Assembly: GCA_035514535.1 (NCBI GenBank)
Contig: DATKAZ010000108.1
Location: forward strand, 62,001 to 126,000
From: XN24 sp035514535
GTDB lineage: Bacteria; Pseudomonadota; Gammaproteobacteria; Steroidobacterales; XN24
Reading direction: 5' to 3'
Length of the DNA stretch: 64,000 bases
Part shown: positions 16,370 through 24,180 of the stretch, in pieces
How positions within the stretch are numbered: the stretch's first letter is position 1
Layout of the letters: every line of letters starts with the position of its first letter
Program-made: the position numbers and the translations under genes
The notes under the pieces: model-generated
Told to the model about the DNA's origin: nothing
Databases searched by the model: none
The model's input: only the letters and a program-made list of their open reading frames with translations

Positions 16370-17117
16370 GCGACTGCCGCGACTGATGCTCGCCGCGCTG
16401 CTGCTCGCGGCGCCCGGTTTCGCCGCCGCCGCAGACCCGGCGGTGCCGCTGCAGCGCGCCGAGGTGGACGTGCGCGACCAGGCATCGCTGCAACGCGGTG
16501 CCGGGCTGTACATGAACAATTGCGTCGGCTGCCACTCGCTGAAATACGTGCGCCACAACACCCTCGCCGAGGGCCTCGGGCTCAGCGAGCAGCAGGTGGC
16601 CGAAAACCTGCAATTCACCGGCGACCGCCCCCACGACCCGATCAGGATCGCGATGCCGGGCGCGGCTGCGGAAGAGTGGTTCGGGCTCGCGCCGCCGGAC
16701 CTGTCGCTGACCGCCCGTTCGCGCGGCACCGACTGGATCTACACCTTCCTGAAGTCGTTCTACGCCGACCCGGAATCGCGCACCACCGGCGCCAACAACA
16801 AGGTCCTCGAGGGTACGGCGATGCCGCACGTGCTGTGGGAGCTGCAGGGCATCCAGGCCGCCGTCTATCGCACGGAGCAGGCTGCCGACGGCTCGGACAG
16901 GCAGGTGTTCGACCGCTTCGAGCTGGCTACGCCGGGCCGGATGTCTCCCGCCGAGTTCGACCAGGCGGCGCGCGACATCACCGCGTTCTTGTCATGGGCG
17001 GCCGAGCCCATGCAGCTCGAGCGGCAGCAACTCGGTTTCAAGGTGCTGCTGTTCCTGCTGATACTGTTCCTGCTCTCGTACCTGTACTACAAGGAATGGT
17101 GGAAGGACGTGAAATGA
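16362..17117 (+). CDS. petC: Cytochrome c1 of the bc1 complex
   Basis: Cytochrome c1 accepts electrons from the Rieske protein and hands them to a soluble or membrane cytochrome c. The 251-residue product has a signal peptide (hydrophobic stretch, probable cut after AAAAD near residue 25). The heme-binding motif CVGCH is at residues 54-58, and a later methionine ligand region is near GTAMPHVLWELQG. A C-terminal membrane anchor at about residues 225-245 precedes the basic end KEWWKDVK. It overlaps both petB and sspA by a few bases. The complex acts in the inner membrane, facing the periplasm. Confidence 0.96.
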   Translation: MDRRLPRLMLAALLLAAPGFAAAADPAVPLQRAEVDVRDQASLQRGAGLYMNNCVGCHSLKYVRHNTLAEGLGLSEQQVAENLQFTGDRPHDPIRIAMPGAAAEEWFGLAPPDLSLTARSRGTDWIYTFLKSFYADPESRTTGANNKVLEGTAMPHVLWELQGIQAAVYRTEQAADGSDRQVFDRFELATPGRMSPAEFDQAARDITAFLSWAAEPMQLERQQLGFKVLLFLLILFLLSYLYYKEWWKDVK

Positions 17118-17713
17118 CTCTCTTTTCCAACCCGACCTGCCCCCACAGCCATCGCGTTCGCATCGTGCTGGCGGAGAAGGGCATCAGCCTCGATGTCGTG
17201 GACGTGGAGACGACGAGCCTGCCCGAGGACCTGCTCGACCTGAACCCCTACAACAGCGTGCCGACGCTGGTGGACCGCGACCTGGTCCTGTACGACTCCC
17301 GCGTCATCGCCGAGTACCTCGACGAGCGATTTCCGCACCCGCCGCTGATGCCGGTGGACCCGGTCAGCCGCGCGCGCTTCCGGCTCGCGCTGTATCACAT
17401 CGAGCGTGACTGGTATTCGCTGGTCGACGACCTCGAGCGCGGCGACAAGCGCACCGCCAATCGCGCCCGCAAAAACCTGCGCGAGAGCATGTTGTCGAGT
17501 GCCGAGCTGTTCGGCCTCAAGCAGTTCTTCATGAGCGACGAGTTCTCGCTGGTGGACTGCAGCATCGCACCGATCCTGTGGCGCCTGCCGCGCTGGGAGG
17601 TCGACCTCCCGCCCAGCCACGGGCGCAACATCATCAAGTATGCCGAGACACTGTTCAGCCGCCTGTCGTTTCGCGCCAGCCTGAGCGAGCTCGAGCAAGA
17701 GATGCGCCCCTGA
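17114..17713 (+). CDS. sspA: Stringent starvation protein A
   Basis: SspA is a glutathione-S-transferase-fold protein that binds RNA polymerase and affects transcription during starvation and acid stress; it lacks GST activity in studied species. The 199-residue product begins MTLFSNPTCPHSHRVRIVLAEKG, with an N-terminal thioredoxin-like half (to about residue 80) and an alpha-helical C-terminal half containing LVDCSIAPILWRLP. It overlaps petC by four bases (ATGA). The link petABC-sspA-sspB is common in beta- and gammaproteobacteria and suggests cotranscription with respiratory genes. Confidence 0.94.
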   Translation: MTLFSNPTCPHSHRVRIVLAEKGISLDVVDVETTSLPEDLLDLNPYNSVPTLVDRDLVLYDSRVIAEYLDERFPHPPLMPVDPVSRARFRLALYHIERDWYSLVDDLERGDKRTANRARKNLRESMLSSAELFGLKQFFMSDEFSLVDCSIAPILWRLPRWEVDLPPSHGRNIIKYAETLFSRLSFRASLSELEQEMRP

Positions 17714-18123
17714 CCAGCGAGGACCAGACGCGCAGGCCGCGGCGGCCCTACCTGCTCAGGGCGATGGTCGAGTGGATCGCGGACAATGGCGAGACGCCCC
17801 ACATCGTGGTCGACGCATCGCAGGAAGGCGTCCAGGTGCCGGCGCAGTACGTCCGCGAGGGCAAGGTGGTGCTGAACATCTGCGCCTCGGCCACCCAGGG
17901 ACTCAGCCTCGGCAATGAAGCGATCGAGTTCAGCGCGCGTTTCGGCGGTGTGCCGTTCCCGATCCGCATCCCGCTGCGCGCCGTGCTCGGCATCTACGCG
18001 CGCGAGTCCGGCGAGGGCATGATCTTCACCGACACGGAGGGCGACCCGCCGCCCGGCAACGACGGTGGCGGCGACGACGACGGCCCGAAGAAAGGCCCCC
18101 CCAAGCTCAGCGTCGTCAAGTAG
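17710..18123 (+). CDS. sspB: ClpXP adaptor SspB, probable CTG start
   Basis: SspB tethers ssrA-tagged proteins to ClpX for degradation. The fold is recognisable from RRPYLLRAMVEWIADN through VQVPAQYVREGKVVLNICASA to FGGVPFPIRIPLRAVLGIYARE. A charged linker and the ClpX-binding tail LSVVK at the end follow. The first ATG in frame (17764) would cut away the conserved RRPYLLRA segment. The only plausible codon before it is CTG at 17710, overlapping the sspA stop by four bases with a purine-rich stretch upstream, giving 137 residues. An ATG start with a shortened N-terminus remains possible. The gene ends just before a GGGGACAC repeat. Confidence 0.88.
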   Translation: MTSEDQTRRPRRPYLLRAMVEWIADNGETPHIVVDASQEGVQVPAQYVREGKVVLNICASATQGLSLGNEAIEFSARFGGVPFPIRIPLRAVLGIYARESGEGMIFTDTEGDPPPGNDGGGDDDGPKKGPPKLSVVK

Positions 18124-18127
18124 CTCC

Positions 18128-18168
18128 GGGGACACTGCTCGGGGACACTGCTTTCAAGCTGTGTCCCC
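18128..18168. repeat. GGGGACAC element after sspB
   Basis: Five bases after the sspB stop are two units of GGGGACACTGCT, the second completed by an AGCTGTGTCCCC arm. The 41 bases equal the inner 41 bases of the 54-base inverted end of the murA-degS composite. No matching right-hand end is present before the FAD-oxidase gene, so this is a half copy. It could act as the sspB terminator. Confidence 0.8.
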
Positions 18169-18197
18169 ATATTCGCCAGGGGACCGCGGGACCGAAC

Positions 18198-18385
18198 CGT
18201 CACATGCTCACCGCGCTTGGAATTCTTATGCCGCGCGGCGAGCATGTGACGTTCCGCTCCCGCTGCGCCTTCGTTTGCGCTGGCGCATTCCGGCGCCGCC
18301 ACATTCGACACGGCAGTGGCGGGGGGACGGCACAGGCCCGCTGAGCGAAGTTGTCAAGTTTCCTGAGCGAAGCGGGCCTGTGCCG
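18198..18385. repeat. Type B and type A hairpins between sspB and the FAD oxidase
   Basis: A type B hairpin (arms 18198-18209 and 18240-18251) is followed by 75 bases of GC-rich sequence. A type A hairpin comes next, with 15-base arms CGGCACAGGCCCGCT at 18328-18342 and the complement at 18371-18385. Its loop holds a direct repeat of TGAGCGAAG. With the GGGGACAC element at 18128 these modules fill the 326-base gap between convergent genes; nothing else is seen there. Order and orientation of B and A are reversed relative to the murA-degS composite. Confidence 0.8.
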
Positions 18386-18449
18386 GCGCGCCGCCACGGT
18401 CGACCGGATCTCTTCCCCCGGCCCGCTCGCGACACGACGCAAGCCGCCG

Positions 18450-19820
18450 CTAGAACAGCTTGCCCGGGTTGAGAATGCCGTCGGGGTCGAACACGGCCTT
18501 CAGGCGCCGCATGAGCGCCAGCGCCTCCGGCCCGATCTCGAGGCCGACAAAGTCGCGCTTGCTGCGCCCGATGCCGTGCTCGCCCGACAGCGTGCCCTGC
18601 AGCGCGAGGACGAGCCGGAACACGTCGCCGACGCAGGCGCGCATGCGCTCCAGGTCGGCCTCCTCTCCGAGCACGTTGACATGCAGGTTGCCGTTGCCGG
18701 CATGACCGAAGCTGACGATCTTCACGCGATGCTGCGCGGCGAGCTGTACCAGCCCGTCGCTCAGCTCAGGGATGCGCGACACCGGCACGACCACGTCCTC
18801 GTTGATCTTTTTCGGCGCGAGGCTGCGCAGCGCGGGCGACAGCGCCTTGCGCGCGGCCCACAGTGCCGCGGCCTCGGTGTCGTCCGCCGCCGCGCGCCAT
18901 TCCAGCAGCCCTTGGCCGGCGGCGGCGCGCTCCAGCGCGCGCACTGCGGCGGGAAGCTGCTCCGCGAGCCCGTCGGCCTCGATCATCAGCAACGCGCCTG
19001 CGGCGCGCGGCAGGTCCGCGCCGGGATCGCGCGCCCGCAGCAGGTCGAGCGCGGCCCCGTCGAGAAATTCCAGCACCCTGGGCACCACCGGCTGCGCCAT
19101 GATCCGGCTCACGGCGGCGGCGGCCGCGTGCATGTCGGCGTAGGCCGCGCGCAGCGTCGCGACCTGCTCCGGCAGCGGCGTCAGCTTGAGCGTCGCCTCG
19201 GTGATGATCGCGAGCGTGCCCTCGGAGCCGATCAGAAGGCGCGTGAGATCGAGCCCGACCACGCCCTTGGTCGTATAACAGCCGCAGCGGATGATCTGCC
19301 CCTCGCCGGTGACGACCTCGAGGCCGAGGGTGTTCTCGCGCGGCGTGCCGTACTTGAGCGCACGCGGCCCGGCCGCGTTGCAGGCGAGATTGCCGCCGAC
19401 GGTGCAGTACTCGGCGGAACCCGGATCCGGCGGCCAGAAAAATCCCGCGGCGCCGGCCGCGGCCTGCAGCGCGCCGTTGGTCGCGCCGGGCTGGACGACA
19501 GCGACGCGGTTGGCCGCGTCGACCTTGAGAACCTCGGCCATGCGCTCCGTGGACATCGCGATGCCGCCCTCGTCGGGGATCGCCGCGCCCGTCGTGCCGG
19601 TGCCGCGGCCGCGCACCGTGAGGGGCAGGCGGAAGCGCCGGCAGACCTCCACGACGCGCTGCACGGCCGCCGTGTCGGCCGGCAGCACGACCGCGCCGGG
19701 CAGCGACTGGGCGCGGCTGTTGTCATAGCCGTAAGTCCAGCGATCGGCGGGATCGGTCAGCACCCCGTCCGCACCGGCGGCGGCGCGGAGCGCTTGGGCG
19801 ATGTCGCGGCTCAGGTCCAT
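18450..19820 (-). CDS. FAD-linked oxidase, D-lactate/glycolate dehydrogenase family
   Basis: A 456-residue flavoprotein of the GlcD/DLD family that oxidises a D-2-hydroxy acid (lactate, glycolate or hydroxyglutarate) to the 2-keto acid. The N-terminal FAD-binding domain contains VRGRGTGTTGAAIPDEGGI and the C-terminal domain has GHAGNGNLHVNV and GEHGIGRSKRDF, ending DPDGILNPGKLF, all family hallmarks. The chosen start MDLSRDIAQAL gives normal length; an extra 23 residues upstream look unconserved. It is preceded by yraN on the same strand and convergent with sspB. No second subunit (GlcE/GlcF) is adjacent, so the single-chain D-lactate dehydrogenase type is more likely, but the substrate is not proven. 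Confidence 0.88.
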   Translation of the reverse strand: MDLSRDIAQALRAAAGADGVLTDPADRWTYGYDNSRAQSLPGAVVLPADTAAVQRVVEVCRRFRLPLTVRGRGTGTTGAAIPDEGGIAMSTERMAEVLKVDAANRVAVVQPGATNGALQAAAGAAGFFWPPDPGSAEYCTVGGNLACNAAGPRALKYGTPRENTLGLEVVTGEGQIIRCGCYTTKGVVGLDLTRLLIGSEGTLAIITEATLKLTPLPEQVATLRAAYADMHAAAAAVSRIMAQPVVPRVLEFLDGAALDLLRARDPGADLPRAAGALLMIEADGLAEQLPAAVRALERAAAGQGLLEWRAAADDTEAAALWAARKALSPALRSLAPKKINEDVVVPVSRIPELSDGLVQLAAQHRVKIVSFGHAGNGNLHVNVLGEEADLERMRACVGDVFRLVLALQGTLSGEHGIGRSKRDFVGLEIGPEALALMRRLKAVFDPDGILNPGKLF

Positions 19821-19836
19821 GGCAGCGCCTGTGCCG

Positions 19837-20199
19837 TCACGACGCGGCATCGAAGGCCGCGCGGATCCAGTGCGGCGAATCTTCGGCACCGGGTCCGGAG
19901 ATGGCGACCACGTCGAAGCGGGCCGGCAGGCGCGCCGCGCGCGGATGGGTCATCAGGAAGTGGCGCGCCGCCGCGGTCAGGCGCCGCTGCTTGTCGCGCC
20001 CGATGCTGGCCGCGGCCCCGCCCCAGGCATCGCTCGCCCGGGCGCGCACCTCGACGAACACGAGGCTGCCCCCGTCGCGCATGACGAGGTCGATCTCGCC
20101 GCGGCGGCAGCGATAGTTCTTCTTCACCAGCGCGCAGCCCATCGACTCGAGGAAGCGCAGCGCCTCGTCCTCGGCGTCACGGCCGCGCGCCTGGTTCAT
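19837..20199 (-). CDS. yraN: YraN family nuclease-like protein
   Basis: A 120-residue UPF0102 protein with a restriction-endonuclease-like core. Characteristic residues are the N-terminal RGRDAEDEALRFLESMG, then the catalytic-type strand pair GEIDLVMRDGGSLVFVEVRAR; the usual EVK is EVR here. Cellular function is unsettled. It starts inside the last bases of lpoA (ATGA overlap), giving the conserved order lpoA-yraN divergent from rsmI. A longer reading frame upstream lies inside lpoA and was rejected. Confidence 0.92.
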   Translation of the reverse strand: MNQARGRDAEDEALRFLESMGCALVKKNYRCRRGEIDLVMRDGGSLVFVEVRARASDAWGGAAASIGRDKQRRLTAAARHFLMTHPRAARLPARFDVVAISGPGAEDSPHWIRAAFDAAS

Positions 20200-22088
20200 G
20201 AGCCCGGGCGTTCGGGCGCTTCGACCAGCGGCAGCTCCGGCGGGGCGTGCTGCACGCGACCGTCCCTGAATCGTCCCCACTCCAGTTCGCGATGCACCCT
20301 GCCGTCGCTGCCGACACGCAATACGCCGGTCAGGCCGTCGACGCCCGCGTCCAGCGCACCGCTGCGGTTGTGCAACAGGGGCACGAGGCGATAGGCGTCC
20401 GCCCCGAAGGCGTACAGCCGGCCGTTGCGGTCCAGCGCATTGCGTCCGAAGGCCCGGAACTGCGCCATGAACTCCATGTCGCCGGCGCCGACCCGCCAGG
20501 GCATGTCGCTGAACATCACGCCGTCCAGGTCCGCCTGGTTTGCGCCGGTGGGGTCATAGATGAGCGAGGTCGAGTAGACCGGCAATTGGCTCGCGTAGTG
20601 AAAGCGCAGCTGCGGCCGGATCAGCCGGCCTTCCGAGGGACGCGCCGCGAGGAACAGGAAATCCGCGTCCTGCCGCCGGCGCGGCACGTACTCGAGCCGC
20701 CGGCCGAGGGCCGCCTGGATCCTCTGGTAGCGCGCGCGGCTCTCGTCGATCAGCAACAGCCCGGTGATCTCGAACGAGAAGTCCTGCTCGCGCGGGTCGA
20801 AGAGCTGCTGCCCGAGGACCTCGCCGCCCTCTGCCCGGAACGCGTCGACAAAGCTGCGCGCCAGCCTGCGCCCCTGGTCGGTGTCGGTCGCCAGCACGAG
20901 CGCGCGCCGGTGGCCGTCCTGCAAGGCGCGCAGTGCGGCGGCCACGGCTTCCTCCTCCGGGGCGAGGGCAAACTGGAACATGTATGCCGGCAGGACCACG
21001 CCTTCCTCCGCCCAGTTGAGCGCGAGGGTCGGCACCGGCGGCAACTCGGCCCCGGGGAGCTCGGCGAGTTCCTCCTTGAGCAGCGGGCCGATGATGAAGT
21101 CCGCCCCGTTGCGCGCAGCGAGTTCGTAGGCCGCGAGCGGGCCCAGCGTCGTCGTGTCGTAAACGCGCAGCGCCGGGCGCTCGCCCTCGTCGCCCTGGGC
21201 CAGGTAGCCCGCGATGAAGCCGTCGCGCACGGCGCTCGCGGCGGCGGCCTGGCGGCCGTCCAGCGGCAGCAGCAGGGCGATGTTGCGCGGGTACTCCGTC
21301 ATCGCCCGGTATTCGGCCAGCAGCCGCTCGATCAGCTCGCCGCCGGCCGGGTGCTCGGGATGGCGCTCGCGCCAGTCGAGCAGCCCGGCCCGCAGCCGGA
21401 ACAGGTTGCCGGCGCTGTCCGCGGCGATGCGCCCGAGTTCCAGCCATGCGGCGACGACCGGGTCGGTCCCCGGCGGCGTCGCCAGGCTGACGCCCGCGGA
21501 CGCCGCCTCCTGCAGACGGTTCCAAAGGCGGCGCTGGTTGGCGCCCTGGCGCTCGGGATCGGTCAGCAAGGTCTCCCGCTGCACGAGCGCCGCGACTCCG
21601 ATCACCGGCCTGCGGCTGGCGAAGGCCGCGTCCGCCCGTGTCGCCAGGATCGCCTCCGCCACCGGGTCGCCCGGGCCGGTCGGCAACTCGGCGAGGCGCG
21701 CAAGCGCTTCCGCGGCACGGTCGTCGCGCAGCAGCAGGCGCGCCTCGATGACCGCGCCCCGCGCCTCGAGCTCGTCGCCGGGCTGGGCCGACACGCCGGC
21801 GAGGGCGGAGCGCGCTCTCTCCGCCTGGCCCGCGCGCAGCCAGGCCTCTGCCGCCGCCACCAGCGCCGCATCGCGGTTGGCGCCGCGGGCCGCCTCGGCG
21901 GCGCGTTGCCAGGCCTCGGCCGCGGCCGTCCAGTCGCGGGCTTCCTCAAGCTGGCGGGCATCCGCGCTGAGGGCCTCGAACTCGGCGCCGCCGCGGTCGA
22001 ACGCGCCCGGGGCGCAGCCCGCGACGAGAATCGCAGCAGCGGCCAGGGCGAACAGGGTTTGCGCGGCGTGTCGCGGACGATGCAGCAT
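20196..22088 (-). CDS. lpoA: Outer-membrane lipoprotein LpoA, activator of PBP1A
   Basis: LpoA reaches from the outer membrane to activate the peptidoglycan synthase PBP1A. The 630-residue product has a lipoprotein signal with lipobox LVAGC (Cys25 by my count). An alanine-rich helical repeat region resembling TPRs follows (to about residue 250). The rest is a periplasmic-binding-protein-like domain, marked by IALLLPLDGRQAAAASAVRDG and DFIIGPLLKEELAEL, with LYAFGADAYRLVPLL near the end. This two-domain order is that of LppC/LpoA. It overlaps yraN by four bases and is divergent from rsmI across 47 bases. Confidence 0.94.
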   Translation of the reverse strand: MLHRPRHAAQTLFALAAAAILVAGCAPGAFDRGGAEFEALSADARQLEEARDWTAAAEAWQRAAEAARGANRDAALVAAAEAWLRAGQAERARSALAGVSAQPGDELEARGAVIEARLLLRDDRAAEALARLAELPTGPGDPVAEAILATRADAAFASRRPVIGVAALVQRETLLTDPERQGANQRRLWNRLQEAASAGVSLATPPGTDPVVAAWLELGRIAADSAGNLFRLRAGLLDWRERHPEHPAGGELIERLLAEYRAMTEYPRNIALLLPLDGRQAAAASAVRDGFIAGYLAQGDEGERPALRVYDTTTLGPLAAYELAARNGADFIIGPLLKEELAELPGAELPPVPTLALNWAEEGVVLPAYMFQFALAPEEEAVAAALRALQDGHRRALVLATDTDQGRRLARSFVDAFRAEGGEVLGQQLFDPREQDFSFEITGLLLIDESRARYQRIQAALGRRLEYVPRRRQDADFLFLAARPSEGRLIRPQLRFHYASQLPVYSTSLIYDPTGANQADLDGVMFSDMPWRVGAGDMEFMAQFRAFGRNALDRNGRLYAFGADAYRLVPLLHNRSGALDAGVDGLTGVLRVGSDGRVHRELEWGRFRDGRVQHAPPELPLVEAPERPGS

Positions 22089-22135
22089 GCTGTCGAGTTT
22101 CCGTTCCAGGCGTCGGCGGGGGAAGGGCGATTATA

Positions 22136-22999
22136 GTGGCAAAGACACCGGGTACGCTGTGGATCGTCGCGACGCCCATCGGCAACCTCGAGGACCTGTC
22201 GCCGCGCGCGCAGCGCATCCTTGGCGAGGTCGATCTCGTGGCCTGCGAGGACACCCGCCACAGCGGCCGCCTGCTGGCCGCCTTCGGGCTGAAGGCCAGG
22301 CTCGCGTCGCTGCACGAGCACAACGAGGAACGCGAGGTCCCCGGGCTGGTCGCGCGCCTCCAGGCGGGGACGAGCATCGCGCTCGTGTCCGACGCGGGCA
22401 CGCCGCTGCTCAGCGATCCGGGCTTCCGGCTGGTGCGGGCCGCCGCCGCCGCCGGGCTGGAGGTCAGCCCGGTGCCCGGGCCCTCGGCGCTGCTCGCGGC
22501 CCTCTCCGTCGCCGGCCTGCCGACGGATCGCTTCAGCTTCGAGGGTTTTCTGCCGGCCCGCGCGGCGGGGCGCAAGGCGCGCCTGCGGGAGCTCGCCGCG
22601 GACGCGCGCACGCTGGTGTTCTTCGAGGCCGGCAATCGTGTCGCCGCGTTGCTCGGCGATGCCGCCGAGGCGCTCGGCGAGGGGCGTGCGGCGAGCGTCG
22701 CGCGCGAACTGACCAAGCTGCACGAGACCGTGTATCGCGGCACGCTCGCGGAACTCGCCGCGCGCCTCGCCGCGGATCCCGACGCGAGCCGCGGCGAGAG
22801 CGTCGTGGTGATCGCCGGATGCGAGTCCGGCAGCGCGCGCGAGGGCGACGAGGCCCTGCTCGCCCGCCTCCTTCCCGCGCTGCTGGAGGAACTGCCGCCG
22901 AGCCGCGCGGTGCGCATCGCCGCGAAGCTCACCGGCGTGCCGCGCCGCCATGCCTACGAACTCGCGCTGCGGCTCGGCGCGGACGGGGATGGGGAATAA
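22136..22999 (+). CDS. rsmI: 16S rRNA 2'-O-methyltransferase RsmI
   Basis: RsmI methylates the ribose of C1402 in 16S rRNA, fine-tuning the decoding centre. The 287-residue protein starts with GTG (MAKTPGTLWIVATPIGNLEDLS) and shows the tetrapyrrole-methylase fold with ACEDTRHSGRLL, ALVSDAGTPLLSDPG, VPGPSALLAALSVAGLP and the C-terminal YELALRLG. It is divergent from lpoA, as in E. coli. The TAA stop lies inside the left edge of a perfect 38-base palindrome that probably terminates the transcript just before rnpB. Confidence 0.95.
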   Translation: MAKTPGTLWIVATPIGNLEDLSPRAQRILGEVDLVACEDTRHSGRLLAAFGLKARLASLHEHNEEREVPGLVARLQAGTSIALVSDAGTPLLSDPGFRLVRAAAAAGLEVSPVPGPSALLAALSVAGLPTDRFSFEGFLPARAAGRKARLRELAADARTLVFFEAGNRVAALLGDAAEALGEGRAASVARELTKLHETVYRGTLAELAARLAADPDASRGESVVVIAGCESGSAREGDEALLARLLPALLEELPPSRAVRIAAKLTGVPRRHAYELALRLGADGDGE

Positions 23000-23032
23000 G
23001 GGGACACTGCTTTAAAGCAGTGTCCCCTTATT
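22995..23032. terminator. Perfect 38-base palindrome after rsmI (GGGGACAC family)
   Basis: Two 19-base halves (22995-23013 and 23014-23032) are exact reverse complements centred on TTT/AAA, with AATAAGGGGACACTGC at the outside. The rsmI stop codon TAA is part of the left edge. The stem is followed by TTATTC rather than a long T-run, so it may terminate weakly in both directions. The arm sequence is that of the dispersed repeat family. Confidence 0.8.
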
Positions 23033-23057
23033 CGAGCAGTATCCCCTCGGCAAAGCG

Positions 23058-23063
23058 TACAAT
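23058..23063 (+). promoter_or_regulatory. -10 element of rnpB
   Basis: TACAAT lies seven bases before the inferred first base of RNase P RNA, the expected spacing for a sigma-70 start. No good -35 is seen: the stretch 17 bases upstream is AGCAGT, the fringe of the rsmI palindrome. This supports the rnpB 5' end more than it proves the promoter. Confidence 0.5.
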
Positions 23064-23070
23064 TGCAGTC

Positions 23071-23448
23071 GCGTGGGAGTCGGTCGGACAGTCGCTCCGG
23101 CTTTGTGCCGGGGAGGAAAGTCCGGGCTCCGCAGGGCAGGGTGCCAGGTAACGCCTGGGCGGCGCGAGCCGACGGAAAGTGCCACAGAAAACATACCGCC
23201 CAAGTGCCGCTTCACGGCGGCGCCGGCAAGGGTGAAAAGGTGCGGTAAGAGCGCACCGCGCGGCCGGTAACGGTTCGCGGCACGGTAAACCCCACCCGGA
23301 GCAAGACCAAATAGGGAAGCATGCGGGTTCGCCCGTGACGCGCGGCCCGCGCGGGCTTCCGGGTAGGTCGCACGAGGCGCGTGGCGACGCGCGTCCCAGA
23401 TGAATGACTGTCCCCGACAGAACCCGGCTTACAGGCCGGCTCCCACGC
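23071..23448 (+). ncRNA. rnpB: RNase P RNA, class A
   Basis: Catalytic RNA of RNase P, which trims the 5' leader from tRNA precursors. The most conserved blocks are present in order: GGACAGTCGC, then GAGGAAAGTCCGGGCTCC, CAGGGTGCCAGGTAACGCCT, a long middle region with GCACGGTAAACCCC and GAGCAAGACCAAATAGGG, and near the end GATGAATGACTGTCC followed by CAGAACCCGGCTTACAG. The 5' GCGTGGGAGTCGG pairs with the 3' CCGGCTCCCACGC to form helix P1, which sets the ends. The roughly 378 bases fit the bacterial type A fold. It lies between two GGGGACAC palindromes. Confidence 0.97.
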
Positions 23449-23462
23449 ACTTCATTCCGACG

Positions 23463-23506
23463 GATGGGGACACTCCGGAAAAGGCCTTTTCCGGAGTGTC
23501 CCCATC
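23463..23506. terminator. Perfect 44-base palindrome after rnpB (GGGGACAC family)
   Basis: Two 22-base halves (23463-23484, 23485-23506) are exact reverse complements: GATGGGGACACTCCGGAAAA then GG, and the complement. The stem is followed by TTTGATC, so it can work as the rnpB terminator. The outer GGGGACACT is shared with the other repeats, but the inside (CCGGAAAAGG) differs. That shows the head is the conserved part of the family. Confidence 0.82.
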
Positions 23507-23638
23507 TTTGATCTAATGCACTGACATAAGAATGTCATATAACTGACTGATTTTCCGCCAGTCGACTCGGCCCGGGATGCACTTTCAGAATCACGCCTAA
23601 GTATCGGTACCTAAAAGAAAATTTTTTGTCGAAAGCGG

Positions 23639-23667
23639 TTGACGGGGGGAGATCCGGTTCATATAGT
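23639..23667 (+). promoter_or_regulatory. Sigma-70 promoter of the dcw cluster (Pmra)
   Basis: TTGACG (23639-23644) and TATAGT (23662-23667) are separated by exactly 17 bases, a near-consensus promoter. Transcription should begin near 23674, about 50 bases before mraZ and right at the MraZ binding repeats. It corresponds in position to the mraZ promoter of E. coli that drives the first dcw genes. Confidence 0.8.
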
Positions 23668-23676
23668 GGCGCCAAG

Positions 23677-23700
23677 TGGGGATAAGTGGGAAGAAATGGG
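23677..23700 (+). promoter_or_regulatory. MraZ operator: three TGGG repeats, 10-base period
   Basis: TGGG occurs at 23677, 23687 and 23697, each preceded by A/G-rich bases (AAGTGGGGATAAGTGGGAAG), one helical turn apart. Direct TGGG repeats in front of mraZ are the known binding site of the MraZ ring (established for E. coli and Mycoplasma). Here they overlap the expected transcription start and early leader, a natural position for autorepression. Confidence 0.78.
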
Positions 23701-23724
23701 AGTTCACTCCCTCGGGCCATCATC

Positions 23725-24180
23725 ATGTTCCGCGGCGCCAATCGAATTTCGCTGGATGCAAAGGGTCGCCTGGCGATCCCGACGCGCTATCGCGCGCGCA
23801 TCGATGAACGCTGCAGCAACGAGCTGATCATCACGGTCGACCGCGACTACTGCCTGCTCGTCTACCCGCTCCCGGAATGGGAGGAGATCGAGCGGCGCAT
23901 CGCGCGCCTGCCCACGCTCAATCGCCAGGCCCGGCGCCTCCAGCGGCTGATGGTCGGTCACGCGACCGAGGTCGAGCTGGATGGCCAGGGCCGCATCCTG
24001 CTGCCGAAGGAGTTGCGCGACTTCGCCGCGATCGAGCGGCAGGTCATGTTCATCGGCCAGGGCAACAAGTTCGAGATCTGGGACGAGGAGCGCTGGAACG
24101 AGCGCCGCGACCAGTGGCTGACCGAGGAGTCCGCCGAGGCCGGCGGGCTCGCGGCTGAACTCGAAACGTTCAATTTCTAG
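23725..24180 (+). CDS. mraZ: Transcriptional regulator MraZ
   Basis: MraZ is a ring-forming AbrB-like DNA-binding protein that represses its own dcw promoter. The 151-residue product starts MFRGANRISLDAKGRLAIP, contains the two SpoVT-AbrB-type half motifs (DAKGRLAIPTRYR and DGQGRILLPKELRDFA) and ends in a helical tail. ATG at 23725 was chosen over an upstream in-frame ATG at 23686 that lies inside the operator. It is the first gene of a run of 16 further genes on the plus strand up to lpxC; the rsmH start overlaps its stop by one base. Confidence 0.96.
   Translation: MFRGANRISLDAKGRLAIPTRYRARIDERCSNELIITVDRDYCLLVYPLPEWEEIERRIARLPTLNRQARRLQRLMVGHATEVELDGQGRILLPKELRDFAAIERQVMFIGQGNKFEIWDEERWNERRDQWLTEESAEAGGLAAELETFNF

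Noticed and set aside
22132..22137. TATAGT as a -10 element for rsmI
   Set aside because: It overlaps the GTG start codon, so transcription would begin inside the gene; no suitable -35 is present. The promoter must lie further upstream inside lpoA or in the short gap.
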